This document shows positions 24,297 through 32,919 of a stretch of DNA of 64,000 nucleotides, one piece after another. The notes below the pieces were generated by a model, which made no database searches, was not told the DNA's origin, and saw nothing but the letters and a program-made list of their open reading frames with translations. Each line of letters begins with the position of its first letter. Positions within the stretch are counted from its first letter, which is position 1. Source of the DNA: Pleomorphomonas diazotrophica (GTDB lineage Bacteria; Pseudomonadota; Alphaproteobacteria; Rhizobiales; Pleomorphomonadaceae); the NCBI RefSeq assembly GCF_002844595.1, contig NZ_PJNW01000015.1, positions 1 to 64,000 of the forward strand, given 5' to 3'. Position numbers and translations under genes: made by a program.

Positions 24297-25226
24297 TTAC
24301 CGGTTGACGGCGTTGACAGTTACGATCTTGAGCGCGTCCATGAGAATTGCTTGAAGATCCTCCTTTGTCAGCTCTTCTGCGGCCTTACCCTCCACGCCGA
24401 TCTTGACGGCGGCGGTGCCCTTCGCGAGGGTATCCAGAAGTTTTCTATCGTTTAGAAGTTGATCGACCAACTCGCCGCGAAGCTTGTTTCGCTCGCGCTC
24501 CGTGACAGGATCATCTCGCTTATCCTGACGGAACATCGTTCGAAGTCTCGAGGCGATATCATTGGTCTCTGAGTTGATGCGGGTGACGTAAACTTGGATG
24601 GTGGCTAGGGCGCTTTCTGTGTCTCCAAGCTTGCTGTCAGCCCAGCCGAGTTGATCGGCCATGTTCTGGATACTGGATTCTAGAGATTCCTCTAATTCAC
24701 CGAGTTCATTTGTAATGCGACCTGCTGCGGCCTCAAATCGCTCAGCGAATGCGCGCGCTTCGCTTTCGAGAAAGATCTTCAGAAGCTCGGTTGGATGCAG
24801 CGCGCGATTACGTCGCCCAGCGCGCGTGCAATAGACACCCTTGGGAGTGCAGTGAGGCTTCGTTGCGCTGCTCGGAACATTGATCCGTAGAAACGACTTG
24901 TCGTCGTCATTTTCTATACTGACATCGATGGCGATCGGCGGGATGCAACCTAGAGCTTTGTTGGCGATTTGAAGTATCGTTCCATCGCCAACATCACATC
25001 CCACCACGACGCCGACCTGTGCACCTCCATCATCGGCGCGTTCGTCGACGCCGGCAAGGATAGCTCCGCCACCCGCGTTGGCGAACGCGACCAAGTCCTC
25101 AGCAGACACTCCGTCAGGACCGCGCTTAAAGTCCACGCGATCACCTTCCCCTGCCTGCAGGAGCTTGGCGGTATCCGCGGTTACTGTCTTGCTGATCTTC
25201 TTTGAGGGCATGTCCAACAATAGCAT
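24297..25226 (-). CDS. AlbA_2 (Schlafen-type) domain protein with coiled-coil C-terminus
   Basis: The 309-residue protein opens with the AlbA_2 pattern: GEGDRVDFKRGPDGVSAEDLVAFANAGGGAILAGVDE, a later FLRINVPSS strand and the YCTRAGRRNRALHPTEL segment that recalls the YxRxG...A motif. The second half (about 150-260) is helical and heptad-like (ELGELEESLESSIQNMADQL), likely a coiled coil. AlbA_2 domains occur in putative regulators and some defence proteins; the function here is unknown. ATG 25226 or ATG 25211 could be the start. Its base composition suggests transfer. Confidence 0.75.
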   Translation of the reverse strand: MLLLDMPSKKISKTVTADTAKLLQAGEGDRVDFKRGPDGVSAEDLVAFANAGGGAILAGVDERADDGGAQVGVVVGCDVGDGTILQIANKALGCIPPIAIDVSIENDDDKSFLRINVPSSATKPHCTPKGVYCTRAGRRNRALHPTELLKIFLESEARAFAERFEAAAGRITNELGELEESLESSIQNMADQLGWADSKLGDTESALATIQVYVTRINSETNDIASRLRTMFRQDKRDDPVTERERNKLRGELVDQLLNDRKLLDTLAKGTAAVKIGVEGKAAEELTKEDLQAILMDALKIVTVNAVNR

Positions 25227-25272
25227 ATCCCGGTCTTTGGAACACGAGAACAGAGTGCCCCATGGCGAAGGT

Positions 25273-25460
25273 ATGGCGCCGATCTCGCCGCACCTGCTCT
25301 ATTGGTTCTTGGCCACCTCCTCTTTGGCGGGCAACATCACGCCGACCCTACCGAAGGTCCAACTTCAGCACAGGAGCAGCGGATATCAGACTCGATTGGG
25401 CGTCTCGCAGCTGTCGAGTCGGCAGTGTCACGAGAATGGAGGATTGGGCGGGTGTCGATC
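25273..25460 (+). pseudogene. Possible frameshifted remnant of a small membrane protein
   Basis: ATG 25273 gives MAPISPHLLYWFLATSSLAG, which looks like the start of a short membrane protein. A neighbouring frame continues plausibly with LFGGQHHADPTEGPTSAQEQ and RISDSIGRLAAVESAVSREW. A single frameshift near 25320 would join them. No family was recognised; evidence is limited to protein-like character. Confidence 0.3.
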
Positions 25461-25830
25461 CGCCGGTCGTCCGGCGTGTCTCGCGCGGCGGTGCCGTCGC
25501 AGCTTCCTTTCCTTGCGGCTCCTCAGGGAGCTGGGCTCAGGGCGTTCTTTCGTGTTCGAACTCAAGCCGGATGGCTTTGCGGCCATCGCACCGCTTTTTG
25601 CCGACCTTTCTCTTTGACACAGCGGCGTCAGGGCCGTTCTCCGCGATCCATCTCTCGGCGAGATCTGGGTCGATGATCTAGGGTCGCCTCGTCAGGCCAT
25701 TCTGCGGGAACCGGAGGAACTGTATCTCGCCGGCGATCCCGTCACGAACTCGGCGACCTCGCCGGCGCGATGGCCGACTGAGAGTATGTGCATCCCGATG
25801 CCCCCTGGCTTCCGGCGTGCCTGCTGGTGC
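25459..25830 (+). pseudogene. Decayed partial duplicate of the GNAT gene at 26978
   Basis: From 25459 the sequence closely follows 26771 onward: first the region upstream of the intact GNAT gene, then its first ~90 codons. The start is GTG 25552 (FELKPDGFAAIAPLFADLSL matches FKLEPDGFAAIAPLFDNLSL). A CGC-to-TGA change stops it after about 20 codons, a base is lost near 25740, and similarity fades after about 25830. The intact copy carries a family C repeat upstream that this copy lacks. DNA from 25831 to 26072 holds no recognised gene, though it should contain the ferritin promoter. Confidence 0.8.
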
Positions 25831-26072
25831 GTAACTCGTGATTTTTACCCCAAAATCCTGGTGTGGGCGGCGCCTTTCGGATTGGGGAAGGTCTCTTCCG
25901 TAGCGGGGGGCGCGGCCAACACGGCGGCGCCAACAATCACCGCCCCGCGTTTCCTCAGCACTAGCGCGTATTGGGAAAAGTGGAGACGCTCTTCAGGAAA
26001 AAAGCGCGATAAAACAAAAAGGCTAGGAGCGGTGATGCATCGTCGGCGCGGGCGACAAGAGGAGAAGTGAAG

Positions 26073-26561
26073 ATGTTGAGTGATGCCCTTCAGAACGGCT
26101 TCAACGAGCAGATCCAGAAAGAGTTCTATTCCTCGTATCTGTATCTCGCGATGGCCGCCCATTTCGAAGCCGCGAACCTGCCGGGCTTCGCATCGTGGAT
26201 GAAGAAGCAGTCGGACGAGGAACGCGGCCACGGCATGAAGCTGTGGGACTATGTGTACGATCGCGGCGGCAAGGTCGAACTTGCGGCGATCGAGCAGCCG
26301 CCCGTGGCGTTCGGCAAGCCGCTGGAGGTGTTCGAGCTGGTGCTGGCGCACGAACAGAAGGTCACCCAGTCGATCAACGCGCTCTATGCGCTGGCGGCCA
26401 AGAACGACGACGTGGCGGCCGAGATTTTCCTGCAATGGTTCGTCACCGAGCAGGTCGAGGAAGAGAAGAGCGTCACCGACGTGATCGCACAGCTCAAGAT
26501 GTCGGGCGACAACGGCTTCGCCGCCCTGTTCGTGGACAAACACATCCTGGGCCAGAGGTAA
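26073..26561 (+). CDS. Ferritin (FtnA-like iron storage protein)
   Basis: The 162-residue four-helix bundle protein is a haem-free ferritin. Di-iron ligands are visible in QIQKEFYSSYLYLAMAAHFE (first E) and KQSDEERGHGMKLWDY (E and H), with a later QWFVTEQVEEEKS. It stores iron as mineral in a 24-mer shell, in the cytoplasm. ATG 26073 lies eight bases after AGGAGAAG; the GTG two codons upstream is too close to that site. The AT-rich stretch before it (GATAAAACAAAAAGGC) should hold the promoter. A terminator-like hairpin follows. Confidence 0.93.
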   Translation: MLSDALQNGFNEQIQKEFYSSYLYLAMAAHFEAANLPGFASWMKKQSDEERGHGMKLWDYVYDRGGKVELAAIEQPPVAFGKPLEVFELVLAHEQKVTQSINALYALAAKNDDVAAEIFLQWFVTEQVEEEKSVTDVIAQLKMSGDNGFAALFVDKHILGQR

Positions 26562-26589
26562 CGGCTGGCACCCAACCGCTTTCGGTGAA

Positions 26590-26624
26590 GTCCCGAATCT
26601 CCCCCAGAGGCGGAGGTTCGGGAC
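26590..26624 (+). terminator. Terminator-like hairpin after ferritin gene
   Basis: GTCCCGAA and TTCGGGAC form an eight-bp perfect stem around a 19-base loop, 29 bp after the ferritin stop. There is no long T run, so termination strength is uncertain. A second stem, CACCGTC/GACGGTG, lies at 26679-26698. Confidence 0.45.
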
Positions 26625-26751
26625 GCTGCGCCTAGGCCACGGTGCGGGTGTTCTTTCGGATGGATCGAGCCCGCCTTGCACCGTCCTCGTTGACGGTGGG
26701 AGCGGCGCGCGGCTAGGCTTGCCGCGAAGTCTGAGTGGAAAGGAGGCACGC

Positions 26752-26859
26752 ATGCGGAAGAGCATTGCAATCCGCCGGTCGTCCGGCGTGTCTCGCGCGG
26801 CGGTGTCGTCGCAGCTTCCTTTCATTGCGGCTCCTCAGAGCATTCGCCGACCAAATTGA
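26752..26859 (+). CDS. Possible 35-residue small ORF with strong ribosome site
   Basis: ATG 26752 follows a near-ideal AGGAGG by five bases. The product would be a basic peptide starting MRKSIAIRRSSGVSRAAV, whose last few residues and stop are supplied by the inserted family C element. The corresponding frame is also open in the decayed copy at 25459. No function can be proposed; it may be only a relic. Confidence 0.3.
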   Translation: MRKSIAIRRSSGVSRAAVSSQLPFIAAPQSIRRPN

Positions 26860-26952
26860 AACATTTGGTCGTCCAGCGAATGCTCCAGATTCATTTGCTG
26901 GAGCAGCCGCTTTTCGATCAGGTTGATTCAACCTGATCGGCGGGTGCTCTAG
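26837..26952. repeat. Family C palindromic element, copy 2, inserted upstream of GNAT gene
   Basis: The element runs from AGAGCATTCGCC to GGCGGGTGCTCT, which are inverted repeats with ten of twelve positions matching. It contains CCAAATTGAAACATTTGG and the GATCAGGTTG/CAACCTGATC hairpin. The duplicate locus at 25459 reads straight from CTCCTCAG to the flanking sequence without it, so the insertion boundaries are visible, with a possible two-base AG duplication at 26837-26838 and 26951-26952. Confidence 0.8.
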
Positions 26953-26977
26953 GAAGCCGAGCTCAGGACTTTCTTTC

Positions 26978-27928
26978 ATGTTCAAACTCGAACCGGATGG
27001 CTTTGCCGCCATCGCACCGCTTTTTGACAACCTTTCTCTTCGCCACGGCAGCGTCAGGGCCGTTCTCCGCGACCCGTCTCTCGGCGATATCTGGGTCGAC
27101 GATCTGGCGTCGCCGCGTCAGGCCATTCTGCGTGGGCCGGAGGGGCTGTATCTCGCCGGCGATCCCCGTTCCGACCTCGGCGGCCTTGCCGGCGAGATTG
27201 AAGATTGGGAATACGTGTATCCCGATGAACCCTGGCTGCCCGCCATCGGCGAGGTTCTGCCCAACCGGTTCATGATCGCGCACGACCGGGTGCGGCTTGC
27301 CCTGGACGCAGGCCGCGCGCGGTCCTTTGCCGTGCCCGACGGCTTCGAGCTTGTCGCGGACAGCCAGTCCGTGGAGGTATCCATCATCCATGCGGGCGAG
27401 GTCGTCTCGCGCTGTTCGGTGGACATGGTCGTCGACGGCTATGCCGAGTTCGGCGTCTGGACGCACCCGGCCTATCGCGGGCGGGGCCTCGCGAAAGCGG
27501 CAGCCGCCGCCAGTCTTCACCGGGCCGGCGAGCAGGGCGTCACCGCCTTTGGCTGGCACTGCTACGCGTCCAACACCCGGTCCCAGACGGTCGCCAAGGC
27601 TCTGGGGTTCGAGGTGACCGATCGCTACCTGGGCTTCGCCGCCCGTGTGCCGGCCGAAAACGACGGTGACCTCGATACCGCCTATTGCCGCGAACTGGCG
27701 GCGACATTCGAGGCCGGCGCCTCTGAGATCGTCTGGCTCGACTTTCACGCGGCGGTGGCCTGGGTGTTGGCCGGCGAGCCCGGCAAGGCCGTGACCACAG
27801 TGGAGCGGCTGGTGGAGCGCGGATGGTGGGGCAAGACGGAGTGGCTCGAACAGCACTGGGCGTTGGAAAGGCTGAAGGCCGATCCCCGCTTCCAGGGCGC
27901 GCTCAACGCGCACCGCGCCACCCGCTAG
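26978..27928 (+). CDS. GNAT family N-acetyltransferase with C-terminal TPR-like region
   Basis: The 316-residue protein has a variable N-terminal half and a GNAT core: VVDGYAEFGVWTHPAYRGRGLAKAAAAASLHRA gives the acetyl-CoA pyrophosphate loop (RGRGLA), followed by GWHCYASNTRSQTVAKALGFEV. This matches the GNAT_acetyltran group that includes ZmaR-like proteins. The last 80 residues (WVLAGEPGKAVTTVERLVERGWW...LKADPRFQ) look like one or two TPR-type helices. The acceptor is unknown. A truncated duplicate lies at 25552, and a repeat element sits just upstream of its start codon. Confidence 0.88.
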   Translation: MFKLEPDGFAAIAPLFDNLSLRHGSVRAVLRDPSLGDIWVDDLASPRQAILRGPEGLYLAGDPRSDLGGLAGEIEDWEYVYPDEPWLPAIGEVLPNRFMIAHDRVRLALDAGRARSFAVPDGFELVADSQSVEVSIIHAGEVVSRCSVDMVVDGYAEFGVWTHPAYRGRGLAKAAAAASLHRAGEQGVTAFGWHCYASNTRSQTVAKALGFEVTDRYLGFAARVPAENDGDLDTAYCRELAATFEAGASEIVWLDFHAAVAWVLAGEPGKAVTTVERLVERGWWGKTEWLEQHWALERLKADPRFQGALNAHRATR

Positions 27929-28290
27929 AGCCGCAAGGGCGAAGGCTTGATATCGGGTCCGCCTTTCCCGCGTCGCTATCGTTGCGCAATGCGTGCATGG
28001 GCGCTCTATATCAGCGTTGCACTCCGTTCTGCCCGAGGTCCTCGCCTGCGCAAGGATGACAATTTATAGATATGGAACAAAGGGATAGAGCGTATCGCCT
28101 CGCCTCTGAGGTTTCCCCCTCCGTGTAAGGCAGCACGATGCGCTCCTCATGGTGGATTGCGGACTATCCAACTGATTCCTCTATATAAATTGTCATCCTT
28201 GCGCAGGCGAGGACCTCGGGCAGAACTGAGCGAGCCGCCGATATCGTGCTCCCCCAAACCGAGCCGCCTGACGCGCCTACCTTGCCGGAG
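27929..28290. repeat. Gap holding a family B composite repeat (28001-28254)
   Basis: A forward arm (GAGGTCCTCGCCTGCGCAAG near 28036) and a reverse arm (GTCATCCTTGCGCAGGCGAG near 28193) face each other around a 130-bp spacer with TATAGATATGGAACA and CTCTATATAAATT. The outer ends are GCGCTCTATATCAGC and GCCGATATCGTGCTCC. A short fragment of the same family (CTTGATATCGGGTCC) lies at 27946. No gene is seen. Confidence 0.75.
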
Positions 28291-29304
28291 CTAGCCGCCC
28301 CACCCCTCAATCAACCTTGCGCCCAACCCGGCCTTCGCCTCTTCCGGCAGGAAGGCGTGTCTCACGGCTTCGAGGTTGTGGGCGAGGAACTCGCCGGTTT
28401 GCCAGCCGAAGGCGGCGGAGAGGCGGCGGTATTCCAGCGACAGGGTGAGCGGAGCGACGGTGCGGGCGTCGGTGTTGATGGAGAGCGACAGGCCGCGCCG
28501 CGACATCCGGTCCACGGGGTGGCTGGCATAGTCGCCGAAGACGCCGACCTGGATGTTGGACGACGGGCAGACCTCGAGGTGAAGGTTGCGCGCCTTGATC
28601 TCGGCCAGGAGGTCGTCGCTTTCGATGGCGCGGACGCCGTGGCCGATGCGGGCGGGGGCGATGAGCGCCATCACCTCGCGGAGGCTGTCCGGCCCGGCCG
28701 CCTCGCCGGCGTGGGCGGTGACGGGGAGGCTGAGCTCATGGGCGCGGTCGAACACCCGCCGGTTGGCGGCGGCCGGGTGGCCGGCCTCGTCGCCGGCAAG
28801 GTCGACGCCGACGACGCCGCGATCGCGCCAGCGGTGGGCGAGCTCGATCACCTTGAGGTTCTCGTCGGGCGGATAGTCGCGCAGCGCGCAGAGGAGGAGC
28901 CCGGCCTTGATGCCGGTGGCCGCCTCGCCCTCGGCAAGGCCCTCGGTGACTGCCGCCATCACCTGATCGAGACCGAGGCCGCCGCGCTGGTGGGTGTGCG
29001 GCGCGAAGCGGATCTCGGCGTAGATGACGCCGTCGTCGGCCAGCGCCCGCAGCAGCTCGTCCATGGCGATGGCGAGCGCCGGCGCCGTTTGCAGCGCCTC
29101 GCAGGAGGGGCCGATGGCGCGGAGGTAGTCCATCAGGCTGTCGCAGCGCTCGGGCGCGGTGAAGACGCGGCGAAACTCGGCCTCGCCGATCGGGTTGCCG
29201 AGGCGATGAAGCGCGCGCCGCGTCAGCGAGCAGTCGAGGTGGACATGCAGCTCCACCTTGGGCCTTGCGGTGAAATCGGGCGTGCCGGTCACATCCACGA
29301 GCAT
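28291..29304 (-). CDS. add: Adenosine deaminase
   Basis: The 337-residue metal-dependent hydrolase converts adenosine to inosine (or adenine to hypoxanthine; the subfamilies are close). Motifs are KVELHVHLDCSL with the HVH zinc ligands at residues 20-22, VTAHAGEAAGPDSL, RIGHGVRAIE, CPSSNIQVG and the catalytic SINTDAR. One feature is unusual: the usual HLDG is HLDC here. ATG 29304 is chosen because the protein then begins just before the first strand; the longer form adds an arginine-rich extension. It lies alone, next to a LysR regulator on the same strand. Confidence 0.92.
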   Translation of the reverse strand: MLVDVTGTPDFTARPKVELHVHLDCSLTRRALHRLGNPIGEAEFRRVFTAPERCDSLMDYLRAIGPSCEALQTAPALAIAMDELLRALADDGVIYAEIRFAPHTHQRGGLGLDQVMAAVTEGLAEGEAATGIKAGLLLCALRDYPPDENLKVIELAHRWRDRGVVGVDLAGDEAGHPAAANRRVFDRAHELSLPVTAHAGEAAGPDSLREVMALIAPARIGHGVRAIESDDLLAEIKARNLHLEVCPSSNIQVGVFGDYASHPVDRMSRRGLSLSINTDARTVAPLTLSLEYRRLSAAFGWQTGEFLAHNLEAVRHAFLPEEAKAGLGARLIEGWGG

Positions 29305-29386
29305 GGTCGGTCTCCGTCTTCGGGAGACTGTCGCCGCATGGGGCCCGAGCGGCAACCGATTTCCGGGCTTCTCAGTTGAGGCGCGC

Positions 29387-30286
29387 TCAACTCATCCCGA
29401 AGGCGGCGGCCTCGGAGGCGGCGAATTCGGCCTGGAACCAGCGGAGCGTGGACATGTGCAGCGCCGAGGTTTGGTCGGAGCGCCAGAGCAGCGCCCAGTT
29501 GCCGTCGCGCCTGTAGAGGCCGAGCGGCGCCACCAGGTCCCCGGCGGCGATGGCGTCCCACACGGCGGGGCCGGGCGCCAGCACGGCGCCGACGCCGGCT
29601 TCCGCCGCCTTGATGGCGAAGAGCAGCCGCTCGAAGCGCAGCATGGGCGTCTCCGGCAGCGCCACGCCGCTTTCCATCGACCAGTTGGACCACATGGCTG
29701 TGGGCCAGACGGTGGTGAGCCGCTGCACGCCGAGGATCGCCTCGGGCGGCCCGCCCTCGGCAAGCAGCGCCGGCGTCGCCACCGGGCCGAAGGTTTCCGG
29801 GCCGATCGTGTGGCGGATCATGCCCGGTATGGCCGTCTCGCCGCCCACCACCACGTGGATGTCGATGGAGCGGTCGGTGGCAACGGGGTCCTTGTTCCAG
29901 GCGACGACGTCGATCTCCGTTCCCTTGAGCCGGCGCAGCAGCCTGGGCAGGCGCGGCAGGAACCAGCGGACCAGGAAGGTGGCGGGCGCGGCGACCACCA
30001 GCCGGCCGCGCTGGCCCGAGCGTTCGGCCCGCTCCACCGAGCGCACGATGCTCTCGAAGGCGGCGGCCAGCGACTGGGCCAGCCGCTCGGCCGTCTCGGT
30101 GAGGATCAGCTTGCGATGGCCGCGAATGAACAGCTCGGTCTTGAGCGACGCCTCCAGCGCCCGGATCTGCTTGGACACCGCCCCATCGGTGACCCCCAGC
30201 TCCATGGCCGCGAGCCGCACGCTGCCAAGCCGCGCCACCGCCTCGAAGACGCGCAGGGCCGAGAGGTGGTCGAGGGGGTCGAGCAT
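29387..30286 (-). CDS. LysR family regulator (GcvA-like)
   Basis: The 299-residue protein has the GcvA-type N-terminus LDHLSALRVFEAVARLGSVRLAAMELGVTDGAVSKQIRALE, with the winged HTH in the first 60 residues and a periplasmic-binding-like effector domain from about 90. It starts at ATG 30286. A small hypothetical gene is divergent from 30437, and the adenosine deaminase gene follows on the same strand; either may be a target. A 110-bp fragment resembling codons 1-40 of this gene reappears at 34780-34895. Confidence 0.92.
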   Translation of the reverse strand: MLDPLDHLSALRVFEAVARLGSVRLAAMELGVTDGAVSKQIRALEASLKTELFIRGHRKLILTETAERLAQSLAAAFESIVRSVERAERSGQRGRLVVAAPATFLVRWFLPRLPRLLRRLKGTEIDVVAWNKDPVATDRSIDIHVVVGGETAIPGMIRHTIGPETFGPVATPALLAEGGPPEAILGVQRLTTVWPTAMWSNWSMESGVALPETPMLRFERLLFAIKAAEAGVGAVLAPGPAVWDAIAAGDLVAPLGLYRRDGNWALLWRSDQTSALHMSTLRWFQAEFAASEAAAFGMS

Positions 30287-30436
30287 GGGCGAGGGTGGTT
30301 CCGGGCGGGGAGGGCGGGAGGGGAGTTTAGGGCTGGGGGCGGGGGATGGGAAGGGGCGATACGGGTGGCTGGTTGCGCGGGGCGGGCTTGTCGCCTTAGT
30401 GTTGAAGACAATACCGGCAGCGGCAGGAAGGCTTCC

Positions 30437-30751
30437 ATGGCCGAGATGTTCTCACTGTCCCATGTGACGCGCGACCCCGAGGGCCTCGCGCTGGTCGTCG
30501 AGGTGACGCTGCCGCAGATCTCAAGCTGGCTGATGCACCGCTTCGAGGACCTGCCGGAACACCTGATGCAGCACATCCGCGACCTCGACCTTTTGAGGGA
30601 GGCGCTGGCGCCGCTCTATGGCGAGATGCGGGAGGGCGACAGCCTGTGGCTCTGCCGCAGCAGGGAGATCGGGCACTCGCACGGGCACGAGGGCATCGCG
30701 CTGGTGCGGGATGGGCGGCCGGTGGTTTACGTGCGGGCGGTGCAGTATTGA
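30437..30751 (+). CDS. Hypothetical protein, 104 residues
   Basis: No family was recognised. The sequence starts MAEMFSLSHVTRDPEGLALV, has VEVTLPQISSWLMHRFEDLP, and ends with HSHGHEGIALVRDGRPVVYVRAVQY, a histidine-rich turn followed by a strand. It has no signal peptide or membrane segment. ATG 30437 is preceded by GGAAGGC. The divergent LysR gene lies 150 bp away. A degraded copy of its C-terminal codons is found near 33793, so the gene family has been duplicated locally. Confidence 0.65.
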   Translation: MAEMFSLSHVTRDPEGLALVVEVTLPQISSWLMHRFEDLPEHLMQHIRDLDLLREALAPLYGEMREGDSLWLCRSREIGHSHGHEGIALVRDGRPVVYVRAVQY

Positions 30752-31535
30752 GGGGGTAAATGGCTTCCCTTTCCTATCGGGCTCGGGAGCACGATATCGG
30801 CCGATCGCTCCATCCTGCCCGAGGTCCACCTTGAATTCGCTCGCGAATTCAAGCGGCCTGCGCGAGGATGACAGGAAATTGATATAAAACAGATGGTTAG
30901 TGTTGGGCTCTTCGCTCGCCGGCCTGTCTCTCACCATCACGCTGTCAGGTTGGGCTCCCGTTCCTATGGGCTGTCCTCCTCTGCGCAGGCAGAGGATCTC
31001 GGGACGAGAAGGTGACGAGGGTCGTATCGGGTTCCCGACGCAAGGAGCCCTATATCGGCCGATCGCCCCTTTCTGCCTGAGGTCCTGGCCTTCGCCAGGA
31101 TGACAGGAAATTGATATAAAGCAGGTGGTTAGCGTATAGCTCTTTGCCTGCCGACCTGTCTCCCGTTCCTATCAGGCTGTCATCCTCGCGCAGGCGAGGA
31201 CCTCGGGACGAGAAGGTGAAGAGGGTCCTATCAGGCTCCCGGTGCAAGAAGCGCTATCGAACGATCATGCTCGGGAGCGCTATGTCGGTCGATCGCCCCT
31301 TTCTGCCTGAGGTCCTCGCCTGCGCGAGGATGACAGCCTGATAGGAACGGGAGACAGGCCGGCGAGCGAAGAGCCCAACACTAACCATCTGTTTTATATC
31401 AATTTCCTGTCATCCTCGCGCAGGCGAGGACCTCGGGACGAGAAGGTGGTGAGGGTCGTATCAGGCTCCGATGCAAGGCGCACGATATCGGCCGATCGTT
31501 CCATCCTTCCCGAGGACCAAGACGTTCGTTACCTG
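30752..31535. repeat. Array of three family B composite repeats and a partial fourth
   Basis: Units lie at about 30785-31040, 31042-31252 and 31270-31475, with a partial arm at 31479-31516. The first has a nested 24-bp palindrome at 30830-30853. The second has a 70-bp spacer at 31107-31176; in the third the equally long spacer at 31337-31406 is the reverse complement. Outer ends are of the type CTATATCGGCCGATCG and GTATCAGGCTCCCG. No coding sequence was seen. Confidence 0.85.
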
Positions 31536-32453
31536 TCATCTCACCGTTGCCGAACTCGAGGCCGCAGCAAACTCGCGTGCCGCCTGGATGAAGGCCGTGA
31601 AAGCGGCGGGCGGGTTCTTTCGGCCGGGGTAGTACAGCGACAATGGGGGCAAGGAGGGTGTCCAGTCTTCGAGGACGCGCACCAGCCGCCCTGCCTCGAT
31701 GTCGGCGCGGACATCCGCCTCCATGACGTAACCGAGACCAAGGCCATTCCGCGCCGCTATGCTGACAAGGCTTGACTCGTCGAGCGTGATCGAACCCTGC
31801 ACGTCGATCTGAACGGCCTCCCCATCCTTCTCGAACTTCCAGCGAAACAAGGCGTTGTTGGGAAGCCGCGCACGGATGCAGCGAAACCGGTAAAGGTCGG
31901 CCGGAACAAGGGGACTGCCGTAGGTGCGCTGGAACTCGGGCGATGCGACGACGGCATTGCTGCGCGGTCGGCCGAGCGGCACCGCGATCATGTCGTTCGG
32001 CACCAGATTAAGCGGCCTCAAGCCCAGGTCGAAGCCGGCCGCGACGATGTCGACAATCCGTCCCTCGGTGACCAGATCGATGTGGACCTGAGGATAGCGC
32101 TGAAGGAACGGCAGGATGAACGGCTCCATGATCTCCCGCGCCGCCGTCGCGAATGCGTTGATCCGCAATGTGCCGGTTGGCGTCTCCTGAAGCGACTGGA
32201 CGGCGTGCATCGCGTCGTGGATGTCGGTCATCGCCGGCCCGACCCGCTCGACGAAGGTCCTTCCCGCGTCGGTGAGCGAGACGCTGCGCGTCGTGCGGTT
32301 GAACAGGCGAATGCCCAGGCGCTGCTCGAGCTTTGCAACGGCATTGCTGAGCGCCGTCGTGGACATGCCGAGTTCCAGCGCGGCGGCCCGAAACGAGCCG
32401 AGGCGCGCAATGCTCAAGACGGCATCGAGATCGACGAGGACTGATCGGGCCAT
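31536..32453 (-). CDS. LysR family transcriptional regulator
   Basis: The 305-residue protein has the LysR HTH ([53 protein letters not shown]) and an effector domain with [26 protein letters not shown]. It is of the CrgA/DsdC-like type common in proteobacteria. ATG 32453 faces a divergent two-gene operon (SnoaL-like protein and SDR) across 136 bp. Regulation of that operon is the natural inference. Its 3' end borders the family B repeat array. Confidence 0.92.
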   Translation of the reverse strand: MARSVLVDLDAVLSIARLGSFRAAALELGMSTTALSNAVAKLEQRLGIRLFNRTTRSVSLTDAGRTFVERVGPAMTDIHDAMHAVQSLQETPTGTLRINAFATAAREIMEPFILPFLQRYPQVHIDLVTEGRIVDIVAAGFDLGLRPLNLVPNDMIAVPLGRPRSNAVVASPEFQRTYGSPLVPADLYRFRCIRARLPNNALFRWKFEKDGEAVQIDVQGSITLDESSLVSIAARNGLGLGYVMEADVRADIEAGRLVRVLEDWTPSLPPLSLYYPGRKNPPAAFTAFIQAAREFAAASSSATVR

Positions 32454-32589
32454 TGTCCCTCTTTTCGCAATTCCTCATCCTTCTTTGTCCCGATTATCGT
32501 GTCAACTGCCGTGCCCTAGATTGTCGCTGTCGCCCCCCGAAAGGGGCGAGGCCCCGCCGCCACCGGACCGGGAAAAGAGGGAGACCAGC

Positions 32590-32919
32590 ATGACGATCAA
32601 GCTACCGAAGGGCATCGAGGCCTATTTCGAGGCCGACCGGAGCGGAAGCCCCGAGGCGATTGCCGCCACGTTCACCGAGACCGGGATCGTGAAGGACAAA
32701 GGCAAGATCCACAGGGGGCGGGACGCCATCCGCGCGTGGATGGCCGAGGCGCTCCAGGAGTACAGCTACACGGTGGAGCCTTTCCTCATCGCCACCGAAA
32801 ACGGCAAGATCCAGGTGACGGGCCACGTCGCCGGCACCTTCCCAGGCAGCCCTGTCGATCTGCGGTTCGTCTTCGTTCTCGCGGACGACAAGGTCGCCGA
32901 ACTGGAGATTACGGTATGA
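32590..32919 (+). CDS. SnoaL-like / NTF2-like protein
   Basis: The 109-residue protein has the NTF2 fold pattern: [44 protein letters not shown], typical of SnoaL-like proteins, and closing strands [24 protein letters not shown] 32590 follows GAGGGAGACC. It overlaps the downstream SDR gene by four bases (ATGA), so the two are translated together, and both are probably controlled by the divergent LysR protein. The substrate is not known. Confidence 0.88.
   Translation: MTIKLPKGIEAYFEADRSGSPEAIAATFTETGIVKDKGKIHRGRDAIRAWMAEALQEYSYTVEPFLIATENGKIQVTGHVAGTFPGSPVDLRFVFVLADDKVAELEITV

Noticed and set aside
26735-26926. 63-codon frame upstream of the GNAT gene
   Set aside because: It lies in another frame than the ORF with the good ribosome site and runs into the family C element.
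30752-31535. Possible CRISPR array in the repeat cluster
   Set aside because: Repeats are palindromic, long and irregularly spaced with conserved rather than unique spacers, and no cas gene is present.
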